This document shows, in pieces, positions 14,401 to 21,386 of a stretch of 21,879 nucleotides of DNA; positions within the stretch are counted from its first letter, which is position 1; each line of letters opens with the position of its first letter. The stretch comes from Candidatus Bipolaricaulota bacterium. Lineage in GTDB: Bacteria; Bipolaricaulota; Bipolaricaulia; UBA7950; UBA9294. Made by a program: the position numbers and the translations under genes. The DNA lies in NCBI GenBank assembly GCA_023132545.1, contig JAGLYB010000062.1:1-21879 (forward strand), written 5' to 3'. Under the pieces are notes generated by a model. That model saw nothing but the letters and a program-made list of their open reading frames with translations, made no database searches and was not told the DNA's origin.

Positions 14401-16480
14401 TTCTCAGGACGTTGCCGATCATCTCGGACGATTGGAATGCGAACTGTCGATGAAGAAACCGGCCGAACGGGAGCGGATGATCGGGACAAAGAACGTGGCT
14501 GCAATCAAGAATCCCAAAACTGACCGCGTTCTTATCAAGGCGGATGAGCTTCTGACACCGCGCCACATTGACGCGCTGAAGGAAGGGAAGATCAAGACAG
14601 TTCGAGTACGACCTCGGATCGTGATCCGTTCGCCGATGACGTGTGAAACTGCCAATGGAATTTGCCAGCTCTGCTATGGCTTTGACATGAGTAACCATCA
14701 GCCGGTAGCGCTGGGGACGGCCGTAGGCGTAATCGCAGCGCAATCAATTGGAGAACCGGGAACGCAGCTTACTATGCGTACCTTCCATACCGGAGGAGTT
14801 GCTGGTGATGACATCACGCAGGGACTACCGCGCGCAGAGGAGTTGTTCGAAGCCCGAAAAACCATGAAGAGTGGCGAAGCGGGCATTTCTCCGCTTGATG
14901 GGTACATTACCAACATCACTCCAACGGCGACGGGTGATGACCAGATAGAAGTGACAGGAGAGATTCGTGTAGCTCGACTGCCTGTTTCCATACTTAAAGC
15001 AGAGGCAGGCGAGCAGCTCGATGTTGACGCATTGATCAATCCGTCTAGTCCCTGTGCGGGAGAGCTTTACATTTTGGATCTTGACGACGGCTCCCAGGAG
15101 CTATTCATTACCGATATCTCTGCTGGGGATCGTAGCTACACGTTGCCAATTGACGTTCAGCCGAAAGTGAAGGACGGCGATCGGGTCTCTGAGGGAGAAG
15201 CCTTGACCGAACGATTCAACATTGAAGGCATCATCGCCGATCGAGACGCGGTTGTTCAGATTCCGGAAGGCGAGGAACGCAGAATCGCTCTTGTGAGTGA
15301 CGACGGAGAGGTGACCGAGTACGAAATCCCGTTTGGCGCTCGTCTGATGGTTAAAGCGGGGGCAAAGATCAAGGAGGGCGACCAGCTCACCTCTCGATCG
15401 AAGCCCGTGTTCGTCGCTACTGAGGTTGAAGGAACAATCTTGCTTCTGTCTGACCGGATCGTGGTGTACAACCCTGACGGGGACAGCTTGAGGATGCGGT
15501 TGACTTCGGATTTACGTGTTACCAAGCGTCATGGAGCAACTGTGAAGTCTGGTGAGAGCGTGTTGGCACTCGAAATCGCTCACAAGGGCGAAGTCATGGT
15601 GGAATCGATCACCAAGAAAAAGGGTATCGCTACGGTTCATCTACAGCCCAAGAGCATCGTCAAGATTGACAAAGCCCTCACGGTCAGAGTGGGCGACAAG
15701 GTTGAAGAGGGCGACTTGCTCACCAAGGGTGTTGTGGCGCCTCATACCCTGCTGGAGACTGCCGGAGTGAACAAGGCCCGCCAATACCTGCTGAACGAGA
15801 TTCACAAGGTTTACAAACAGCAGGGCGTAGATATCAACGACAAGCATCTTGAAGTAATCATCCGCCAGATTCTGAATAATGTGCGCATCATTGATCGTGG
15901 CGATTCGAGATTCTTGCTCGGTGATTCGGTGACGCTTGAGGAGTTCCGAAAAGAGATTCGTGAGCTCACCCAGTTGAATCAGGAAGCCGAACGGTTGCGA
16001 CAGGATGTGCTTGGTGAACCGTTGACGGAAGATATTGCTACTGGTGGGCATCTGATCGCCACCAGCGGTACTGCGCTGACTCAAGAGCTGATGGAGCGAG
16101 CGACCAAAATGGGGATTTCGAGGGTGTTTGTGATACATGGCGAAGAAACGGTCGAGGTTCCGCTGCTTGCCAAGGGATATCCTGACGGCGAGCGTGAGCT
16201 TCTGAGAATCTCGCGAGCGGCCCTACAAACCAAGGGCTGGCTCTCTGCTGCGTCGTTCCAGCGTACGACCAAGGTGCTGTCTGAGGCTGCTTTACGAGGC
16301 GAGGTAGATGACCTCTCTGGACTCAAGCCAAGCATCATTGTAGGAAAGAGGATCCCTTCTGGAACGAATTTCAAAGTCGCCGGCCTGTTAGTTGGGCTTG
16401 CGGACGCGGAAACCGAAGAGACACTTGAGGCTGAAACCGCTTCTGTGCCGGATGCTGAGTCCGAGACTCAGGTTGAATGA
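11483..16480 (+). CDS. rpoC: DNA-directed RNA polymerase subunit beta'
   Basis: The largest core RNA polymerase subunit, 1665 residues (E. coli 1407). The clamp zinc site is C60, C62, C75, C78. The catalytic loop NADFDGDQ at 594-601 supplies the metal-binding D596, D598 and D600. The second zinc site is C922, C1054, C1061, C1064. The trigger loop has M1098, R1099 and H1102 and runs straight into DITQGLPRAEELFEAR, so there is no E. coli-type SI3. Extra sequence lies in three places: before the catalytic loop (about 136 residues more than E. coli, including GDEVDEG at 229-235), between the second-site cysteines (about 58 more), and at about 1150-1400, where four G-x-x-V-x-x-G-type repeats indicate barrel-sandwich hybrid domains. 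The C-terminal tail is acidic. The start is GTG with GAGGTGAG (11474-11481). rpoB is not upstream. Confidence 0.98.
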   Translation: MISGDDIKRIKLQLAPPSVILNWSHGEITESETINYRTHRAERGGLYAEEIFGPANDYECACGKYKGKKYEGITCEKCHVLVTDSSVRRVNMGHIQLASPVVHFWFLKGVSSLLSRLLGMKKRELQRIAYYETEPMEEALYLVTTSDCKEVRPGESLYSSEVNVLSEVFSFEVEPAYYVEDSPRIPADEAGRVTIEDRQLTNGEKFISVVIGSIEYPIIGDVDLLVEEGDEVDEGTIIAEGPVDELCSQTAFEMLADRYGTSLKGEVLDREILDSLIFIVTRIKNSAVPLELGAHLSYLEKRAYERIYPDGFIAATGAAGLKGLLEVLDMHELHRSLTEQLNRETAAGNRRRIIRRLEIVDQVRQSGNNAQDMIMEVIPILPPDLRPMIQLEGGKFATTDLNDLYRRIINRNNRLKKLIDMGAPEVILRNERRMLQEAVDALIHNEKKESPIRGRDNRPLKSLSERIHGKHGRLRRNLLGRRVDYSGRAVIVVDPTLKLHQCGLPKKMALELFKPFILHHLETTTFSDFDEIKNRALAGEMPEVWDILDKLIKDHPVLLNRAPTLHRLSMQSFEPVLVDGEAIHIHPLICPPYNADFDGDQMAVHLPLSEEAIREARELMAAPRNILSPSDGEPISLPTQDPVYAYYYLTIEVKDGKGAGKAFRDIDEARKANEEGVLELHSPVQIRIDGKRIETTLGRAELNRIFPESVRDYNRVMTRSEIRRVIRRCYHEFGWQRTAEVLDDLKDLGFKYATQSGLTISLKDCLIPEEKEDIVRNSSAAVQRIETMYRMGLSTEEERKLAVIRIWRRTVDEVEVATMANLKRHRFNPVYGIVTSGARGGPDQVKQLCGMRGPMVGPSGEIIERPVISNFREGLDMMEYFISTHGGRKGAADTALKTADSGYLTRRLVDASSDTIITELDCGTSQGIDIDPLWFSKTEVMESIDERIYGRVSAEPVVDPASGEILVDANQWISQDVADHLGRLECELSMKKPAERERMIGTKNVAAIKNPKTDRVLIKADELLTPRHIDALKEGKIKTVRVRPRIVIRSPMTCETANGICQLCYGFDMSNHQPVALGTAVGVIAAQSIGEPGTQLTMRTFHTGGVAGDDITQGLPRAEELFEARKTMKSGEAGISPLDGYITNITPTATGDDQIEVTGEIRVARLPVSILKAEAGEQLDVDALINPSSPCAGELYILDLDDGSQELFITDISAGDRSYTLPIDVQPKVKDGDRVSEGEALTERFNIEGIIADRDAVVQIPEGEERRIALVSDDGEVTEYEIPFGARLMVKAGAKIKEGDQLTSRSKPVFVATEVEGTILLLSDRIVVYNPDGDSLRMRLTSDLRVTKRHGATVKSGESVLALEIAHKGEVMVESITKKKGIATVHLQPKSIVKIDKALTVRVGDKVEEGDLLTKGVVAPHTLLETAGVNKARQYLLNEIHKVYKQQGVDINDKHLEVIIRQILNNVRIIDRGDSRFLLGDSVTLEEFRKEIRELTQLNQEAERLRQDVLGEPLTEDIATGGHLIATSGTALTQELMERATKMGISRVFVIHGEETVEVPLLAKGYPDGERELLRISRAALQTKGWLSAASFQRTTKVLSEAALRGEVDDLSGLKPSIIVGKRIPSGTNFKVAGLLVGLADAETEETLEAETASVPDAESETQVE

Positions 16481-16501
16481 GGTTGGGTCAGGTTCTATAA
16501 T
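16473..16501 (+). promoter_or_regulatory. Internal promoter for the rpsL gene cluster
   Basis: TTGAAT (16473-16478), 17-base spacer, TATAAT (16496-16501). The -35 box overlaps the last codons and the stop of rpoC. Expected start is near 16508, 18 bases before the rpsL ATG, with the Shine-Dalgarno TTAGGAGAG in between. It can uncouple the ribosomal genes from rpoC. Confidence 0.75.
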
Positions 16502-16525
16502 CCGTTTCAATTCTTAGGAGAGACT

Positions 16526-16897
16526 ATGCCGACGATTAATCAATTGATCCGTATGGGAAGGAAGCCGAAGCGCAAGAAAAGCAAGGCGCCCCAACTTGAT
16601 TCCTGCCCGCAGCGCCGAGGCGTATGTACGCGTGTTTACACACGTACGCCCAAGAAGCCGAACTCCGCACTTCGTAAAGTGGCGCGTGTTCGTCTGAGTA
16701 ACGGCAGAGAAGTGACCGCTTACATCGGTGGTGAAGGACACAACTTGCAGGAACATTCGATGGTGTTGGTGCGCGGCGGCCGTGTCAAGGACCTTCCCGG
16801 CGTGAGATATCACATTGTCCGGGGGACCTTAGACTCCGAGGGCGTAGACGGTCGTCAGCAAGGGCGCTCGAAGTATGGCGCCAAGAAGGGAAGCTAG
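16526..16897 (+). CDS. rpsL: Ribosomal protein uS12
   Basis: uS12 (123 residues) sits at the decoding centre of the 30S subunit. The conserved loop RTPKKPNSALRK carries K43, and GGRVKDLPGVRYH carries K88 and D89, the residues whose changes give streptomycin resistance or hyper-accuracy; here they are the sensitive-type residues. D89 is the residue methylthiolated by RimO in some bacteria. Length and the basic C terminus (SKYGAKKGS) are normal. TTAGGAGAG precedes the ATG by about five bases. It is the first gene of a str-type cluster and lies 45 bases after rpoC, with its own promoter in between. Confidence 0.98.
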   Translation: MPTINQLIRMGRKPKRKKSKAPQLDSCPQRRGVCTRVYTRTPKKPNSALRKVARVRLSNGREVTAYIGGEGHNLQEHSMVLVRGGRVKDLPGVRYHIVRGTLDSEGVDGRQQGRSKYGAKKGS

Positions 16898-16906
16898 GAG
16901 AGCTCG

Positions 16907-17365
16907 ATGAAACTACCAGGCCGTAATGTGAACCCTGATATGAAATATGGCAGCCAACTTCTTTCCAAGTTGATCAATTACGTAATGCTGGAGGGAAAGA
17001 AGTCGGCGGCAAAGCGCATTGTTTACTCGGCATTGACGCTTGTGGAAGAACGAAGCGAGCAGACGGCGCTTGAAGTGTTCAATGAGGCGCTTGCCAACTG
17101 CTCGCCGCGACTTGAAGTTCGAACCCGCCGAGTCGGTGGTGCCAACTACCAGGTCCCATACGAAGTTCCTCAGGATCGTCAAATTGCGCTTTCCTTACGA
17201 TGGATTGTTGCTGCTGCCCGTGCTCGAGGAGAAAACACCATGGCTGCACAGCTGGCCGGTGAGATTCTGGACGCTTCGCGCAAAGAAGGCAAAGCGTACA
17301 ACAAAAGGCTCGACGCACATCGCATGGCTGAGGCAAACAAGGCATTCGCGCACTATCGCTGGTAG
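16907..17365 (+). CDS. rpsG: Ribosomal protein uS7
   Basis: uS7 (152 residues) nucleates the 30S head by binding the 3' major domain of 16S rRNA. Diagnostic stretches are DMKYGSQLLSKLINYVMLEGKKSAAKRIVYSAL, the beta-hairpin VRTRRVGGANYQVPYEVPQDRQ and ALSLRWIVAAAR. The N terminus is slightly shorter than usual: the common basic R-R-R-x-A-x-x-R start is reduced to MKLPGRNVN. A stop codon in the same frame at 16895 rules out an upstream start. TAGGAGAG lies just before the ATG. It follows rpsL by nine bases. The 72-base gap to fusA is pyrimidine-rich and shows no clear promoter or terminator. Confidence 0.97.
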   Translation: MKLPGRNVNPDMKYGSQLLSKLINYVMLEGKKSAAKRIVYSALTLVEERSEQTALEVFNEALANCSPRLEVRTRRVGGANYQVPYEVPQDRQIALSLRWIVAAARARGENTMAAQLAGEILDASRKEGKAYNKRLDAHRMAEANKAFAHYRW

Positions 17366-17437
17366 CAGACAGCTAAGCGAATTCTTGTCTTCCCTTTTCT
17401 CCGTTGCAGTTCAAGTTTGCGTTGAAGAGAGGATGTT

Positions 17438-19507
17438 ATGGATGCCTCAGTGAGCCTAGACAAGGTCAGAAATATCGGCATCATGGCTCATATCGATGCA
17501 GGTAAAACCACAACGACTGAGCGTATCCTCTTCTATAGCGGTCAGATCCACAAGATGGGCGAAGTCCATGAGGGCGATACTGAAATGGACTGGATGATCC
17601 AGGAGCGTGAGCGAGGGATCACCATTACCTCTGCAGCGACGACCTGTTCTTGGCTTGATCATCGAATCAATATCATCGATACACCCGGGCACGTTGACTT
17701 TACAGCCGAAGTGGAACGCTCTCTGAGAGTTCTCGATGGTGGTGTCGTCGTCTTTTCAGGTGTAGAGATGGTTGAATCGCAATCTGAAACGGTATGGAGA
17801 CAAGCCGACCGCTACAACATCCCCAGGATCGCCTTCGTTAACAAGCTCGATCGCGTCGAGTCAGACTTCATTGGCACCCTCGAGATGATCGAAGATCGGC
17901 TCGGCGTGTGTGCTGTTCCATTGATCCTTCCGCTTCGCAACGAAGATCGCAGGACAGAAGGACTGGTCGACCTAATCGAACGGCGATTTCTGGTATGGGA
18001 TGAGAAATCCCTCGGCGTTGAATTTGAAGAACGTGACATTCCTGCTGAAATCGTTGACGAGGCGGAACGACTTCGCGAAACCGCCATCGAGCGCGTTGCT
18101 GAGGTTGACGACGCTATCATGGAGCTGTTCTTGGCTGAGGAAGACATCCCCCCCGACCTGTTCCACGCTGCCTTGCGCAAAGGATGCATCGAAGCAGGCA
18201 TGATTCCCGTTGTCGGCGGATCCGCGTTTCAGAACCAAGGCATCCAGATTCTGATGGACGCGATCATTCGCTACCTCCCTTCGCCCGTTGACATCCCCGC
18301 GATTCGCGGAGTGGACTCGGACGAGGAGCGACACGCAGATCCCGACGAACCGTTTTCGGCATTGGCCTTCAAGGTGGTGTCCGATCGCTACGCCGGTCGC
18401 TTGGTGTTCATCCGTGTGTATTCGGGGCAGCTGGATGCCGGTGGCCATGCCTATGACGTATCCAGCGGGAAAGGCATGCGGATTTCCAAGATCTTCCGAA
18501 TGCATGCCAATCAACGCATTCCCCTGAAGCAAGCGATTGCCGGCGACATCGTGGCCATTGTCGGGTCTCAAGATATCTCCACGGGGGACACCCTTGCCGA
18601 CAAGAACGCGCCGATTCTTTTCGAAAAGATCGAATTCCCGGACCCTGTTGTCTTCATTGCCGTGGAGCCGAGAACTGAAGCCGAATTCGATGATCTGTTA
18701 TCCGCTCTGAGAACGCTTTCTATCGAAGACCCGACATTCCACGTGAGCACGGACGAATCTACCAATCAGACGATCCTGGCCGGAATGGGCGAACTGCATC
18801 TGGAGGTTTTGGTCAGAAGATTGCGGGATGAATTCAACATGCAGGTTCATGTTGGACAGCCGCAGGTTGCCTATCGAGAGACGTTGACTTGCCCTCTTGA
18901 GATAGAGGAGCGATTCGACAAGCAGGCGGCAGGCAAAGGGCAATTCGCTCATGTGCGGATTAAGCTAGAGCCACTCAAGCGTGGCGGCGGGTTCACGTTT
19001 GACTTCACTGCACCCGCTGAAGAGATCCCAAAAGAGTATAGAAGTCCCATTGAAAGCGCACTTCGGGGTACATTGACAAATGGGCCTGTTGCGGGTTATC
19101 CTCTGGCCGATATTGGAGCCACCATAATCGGTGGATCTTTTCATCCAGTTGACTCGTCTGAACTGGCGTTTCGAGCTGCAACAGCTGGTGCGTTGCACCG
19201 AGCGTACAGTGAGGGTGTGTTTAAGCTTCTAGAGCCAATCATGGAAGGCGAAGTGATCACACCTGCGGATTATCTGGGTGAGGTAATGGAGGACCTGGCT
19301 CGCAGGCGAGGGGAAATCCGGGAGCTGCAGCAGCGTGAAAGCGTGCAGATTCTGCGCGTTGCTGTACCGCTGGCTGAGACATTCGGATATGCCACACGGC
19401 TGCGTTCTTTAACCCAAGGGAGGGCTGCGTACTCATTGCGCGTTGAGCGCTATGATCTCGTTCCCGAAGGGCTGAAAGAGAAGATCATTCGAAGCAGAGG
19501 ATATTAG
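17438..19507 (+). CDS. fusA: Elongation factor G
   Basis: GTPase that drives translocation and, with RRF, ribosome recycling. It has 689 residues, normal for EF-G. G1 is AHIDAGKTT at 17-25, switch I RGITI at 59-63, G3 DTPGH at 81-85 with catalytic H85, and G4 NKLD at 135-138. Domain IV has the PQVAYRETL start and the domain V segment ILEPIM-like (LLEPIMEGEV) with YLGEVMEDLARRRGEI. Domain III is more divergent than usual (EAEFDDLLSALRTLSIEDPTF instead of a K-x-D-x-x-K-M pattern). GAGAGGA precedes ATG 17438. It lies in the usual str-operon place after rpsG, but tuf does not follow: rpsJ starts two bases after the stop. Confidence 0.97.
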   Translation: MDASVSLDKVRNIGIMAHIDAGKTTTTERILFYSGQIHKMGEVHEGDTEMDWMIQERERGITITSAATTCSWLDHRINIIDTPGHVDFTAEVERSLRVLDGGVVVFSGVEMVESQSETVWRQADRYNIPRIAFVNKLDRVESDFIGTLEMIEDRLGVCAVPLILPLRNEDRRTEGLVDLIERRFLVWDEKSLGVEFEERDIPAEIVDEAERLRETAIERVAEVDDAIMELFLAEEDIPPDLFHAALRKGCIEAGMIPVVGGSAFQNQGIQILMDAIIRYLPSPVDIPAIRGVDSDEERHADPDEPFSALAFKVVSDRYAGRLVFIRVYSGQLDAGGHAYDVSSGKGMRISKIFRMHANQRIPLKQAIAGDIVAIVGSQDISTGDTLADKNAPILFEKIEFPDPVVFIAVEPRTEAEFDDLLSALRTLSIEDPTFHVSTDESTNQTILAGMGELHLEVLVRRLRDEFNMQVHVGQPQVAYRETLTCPLEIEERFDKQAAGKGQFAHVRIKLEPLKRGGGFTFDFTAPAEEIPKEYRSPIESALRGTLTNGPVAGYPLADIGATIIGGSFHPVDSSELAFRAATAGALHRAYSEGVFKLLEPIMEGEVITPADYLGEVMEDLARRRGEIRELQQRESVQILRVAVPLAETFGYATRLRSLTQGRAAYSLRVERYDLVPEGLKEKIIRSRGY

Positions 19508-19509
19508 AA

Positions 19510-19818
19510 ATGGCAAGAGAGAAGATTCGTATCAAACTGCGGGGATATGACCACGAGCTCGTTGACATCTCGATTCGCAAAATCGTTGAATCGGCCAAGG
19601 AGACGCGCGCTAAGATTGCTGGCCCCATTCCTCTGCCCACTCAGCGGCGTATCTATACTGTATTGCGATCGCCGCATATTGACAAGCGATCGATGGAGCA
19701 CTTCGAGCGTCGGATTCATACTCGCCTTTTGGACATCAAAGAGCCGACCTCGGAGACGATTAATTCCTTGATGGATATCGAGCTTCCTACTGGAATTGAT
19801 ATCGAAATTAAACTGTAG
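19510..19818 (+). CDS. rpsJ: Ribosomal protein uS10
   Basis: uS10 (102 residues), a 30S head protein that also pairs with NusB in antitermination in bacteria where this was studied. Typical stretches are KIRIKLRGYDHELVD, GPIPLPTQRRIYTVLRSPHIDKRS and HFERRIHTRLLDI, followed by an I-x-x-L-x-x-I-x-L-P-x-G-V-type ending (INSLMDIELPTGIDIEIKL). The AGAGGA Shine-Dalgarno lies inside the end of fusA, so translation is probably coupled to EF-G. It opens the S10-type order rpsJ-rplC-rplD-rplW-rplB. Confidence 0.97.
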   Translation: MAREKIRIKLRGYDHELVDISIRKIVESAKETRAKIAGPIPLPTQRRIYTVLRSPHIDKRSMEHFERRIHTRLLDIKEPTSETINSLMDIELPTGIDIEIKL

Positions 19819-19835
19819 ACGGAGGTTGGCAGATC

Positions 19836-20459
19836 ATGGCTCGCGGAATACTTGGACGAAAGATTGGGATGACCCAGCTCTTCGTCGATGACCAAGCTGT
19901 CGGCGCTACCGTTATCGAAACGGATCCATGCACGATCGTTCAAATTAAGACGATTGAATCTGACGGATACAATGCGCTACAACTCGGATATGAAGAGGTC
20001 AAAGAAACGAAAGTGACCCGTCCTCTTGCCGGACATTTTGGGAAGGCGGGCGTAGCACCGCATCGCCACTTGTTTGAGATTCGTATCGACAATCCGGAAG
20101 ACTACACCGTTGGCGACAAACTGAGTGTGGATTTATTCGAAGAAGGTGACAAGGTTGATATCGCAGGGACATCCAAGGGCCACGGTTTCCAGGGTGTCGT
20201 GAAGCGATGGAATTTTGCGGGGGGGCCTGCGACACACGGGTCCCATTTTCATCGACGTCCCGGTTCAGTAGGAAACTGCGTTAAGCCGGGCCGCGTCATC
20301 AAAGGGAAGAAGCTCCCTGGACAGATGGGATCACGCCGTACTACCGTGCGGGCGCTTCGAGTCCTTCGGGTTGATCCGGAGAGGAACCTGCTCATTGTCA
20401 AGGGTTCCACGCCGGGCTCGCGTGGGACCATTCTTGAATTGGGGAAACGCCATGGCTGA
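19836..20459 (+). CDS. rplC: Ribosomal protein uL3
   Basis: uL3 (207 residues), an early assembly protein of the 50S subunit near the peptidyl transferase centre. ILGRKIGMTQLF at the N terminus and the central extension KGHGFQGVVKRWNFAGGPATHGSHFHRR are diagnostic, followed by KGKKLPGQMGSRRTTVRALRVLRVDPERNLL. In E. coli a glutamine in the segment G-S-I-G-Q is methylated by PrmB; here that segment reads GSVGNC, so that modification is not expected. GGAGG lies ten bases before the ATG. The last eight bases overlap rplD. Confidence 0.97.
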   Translation: MARGILGRKIGMTQLFVDDQAVGATVIETDPCTIVQIKTIESDGYNALQLGYEEVKETKVTRPLAGHFGKAGVAPHRHLFEIRIDNPEDYTVGDKLSVDLFEEGDKVDIAGTSKGHGFQGVVKRWNFAGGPATHGSHFHRRPGSVGNCVKPGRVIKGKKLPGQMGSRRTTVRALRVLRVDPERNLLIVKGSTPGSRGTILELGKRHG

Positions 20460-21081
20460 AGCGAAACTCTACTCATTTGCCGCGGCGAGCGATCCGCAGA
20501 CAACGTCGCTTGACGATCGGATGTTCGCTGCCAACATTAACGAAGATCTACTGTACCGCGTCGTACGAATGCAGATGGGCAATCGACGTCAGGGAACGCA
20601 TTCTACCAAGACCCGAGGCGAAGTCAGGGGGGGTGGTCGCAAGCCGTGGCGACAGAAAGGTACTGGCCGCGCGCGTTCTGGTTCCCGGCGCTCGCCGATA
20701 TGGGTTGGTGGTGGAACCATCTTTGGCCCCAAGCCGCGATCCTATGAGTCGAAACTGACTAAGAAGATGAAGTTGGGCGCACTTGCGGCTGCCTTATCTG
20801 ATCGTGCCAGTTCGGGTGATGTCGCACTGATCGACCAAATCCAGTTTGAAACTCCGAAGACAAAAGCGGCTGTCGAGTTGCTAAACCGGTTGGAGCTTTC
20901 GGGCAAGACGCTGGTCGTTGTTGCAACGGACGAGTACAATCGCGCCGTAAAGAAATCGTTTACCAATCTCCCCACAGCCAAGTGCATCGCTTGCGGGGGG
21001 GTCAACGTTTATGACATCCTTCGTCATGACCATCTTCTGATGACGGCGAAGGCAGTAGAAGAACTGACGGAGAGGTTTTAG
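20452..21081 (+). CDS. rplD: Ribosomal protein uL4
   Basis: uL4 (209 residues) lines the peptide exit tunnel through its extended loop, which is visible as TRGEVRGGGRKPWRQKGTGRARSGSRRSPIWVGGG with GPKPRSY after it. The globular part contains GALAAALSDRA and ends in TAKAVEELTERF. In E. coli uL4 represses its own S10 operon; whether this happens here cannot be read from the window. ATG 20452 overlaps the rplC stop by eight bases and matches the expected N terminus; the frame is open upstream to 20371 but lies within rplC. Length is normal. Confidence 0.96.
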   Translation: MAEAKLYSFAAASDPQTTSLDDRMFAANINEDLLYRVVRMQMGNRRQGTHSTKTRGEVRGGGRKPWRQKGTGRARSGSRRSPIWVGGGTIFGPKPRSYESKLTKKMKLGALAAALSDRASSGDVALIDQIQFETPKTKAAVELLNRLELSGKTLVVVATDEYNRAVKKSFTNLPTAKCIACGGVNVYDILRHDHLLMTAKAVEELTERF

Positions 21082-21083
21082 CC

Positions 21084-21383
21084 ATGGCAAGGTTCGATCA
21101 TCACGAGGATGTTCTGCTCGCTCCCATTCTTACTGAAGAGACGTGGCAGAAGATGGAAGAGCGGAAGTACTCGTTCCGCGTGGCGCTCGGTGCGAACAAA
21201 ATCCAGATCCGCAAAGCTGTTGAGAATCTTTTTGATGTCAAAGTTGAAAAGGTTTGGACGGCCAATCGAAAGGGCAAGCCGCGACGAGAGCGCATGAGCC
21301 AACTGCAGGGAAGAACTCCCCGCTGGCGAAAAGCAATCGTACGGTTAGCTCCCGGCGACCGGATCGAAATTATGAGAGGCTAA
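21084..21383 (+). CDS. rplW: Ribosomal protein uL23
   Basis: uL23 (99 residues) sits at the tunnel exit, where it docks trigger factor and SRP. The N-terminal APILTEETWQKMEERKYSFRVALGANKIQIRKAVENLFDVKVEKVWTANRKGK follows the family pattern, and the C-terminal WRKAIVRLAPGDRIEI is also typical. GGAGAGG (21069-21075) in the end of rplD serves as the ribosome site. It starts two bases after the rplD stop. Confidence 0.95.
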   Translation: MARFDHHEDVLLAPILTEETWQKMEERKYSFRVALGANKIQIRKAVENLFDVKVEKVWTANRKGKPRRERMSQLQGRTPRWRKAIVRLAPGDRIEIMRG

Positions 21384-21386
21384 GAC

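Noticed and set aside
20371..20451. Upstream extension of rplD into rplC
   Set aside because: The family N terminus fits ATG 20452; the extension lies in rplC coding sequence.
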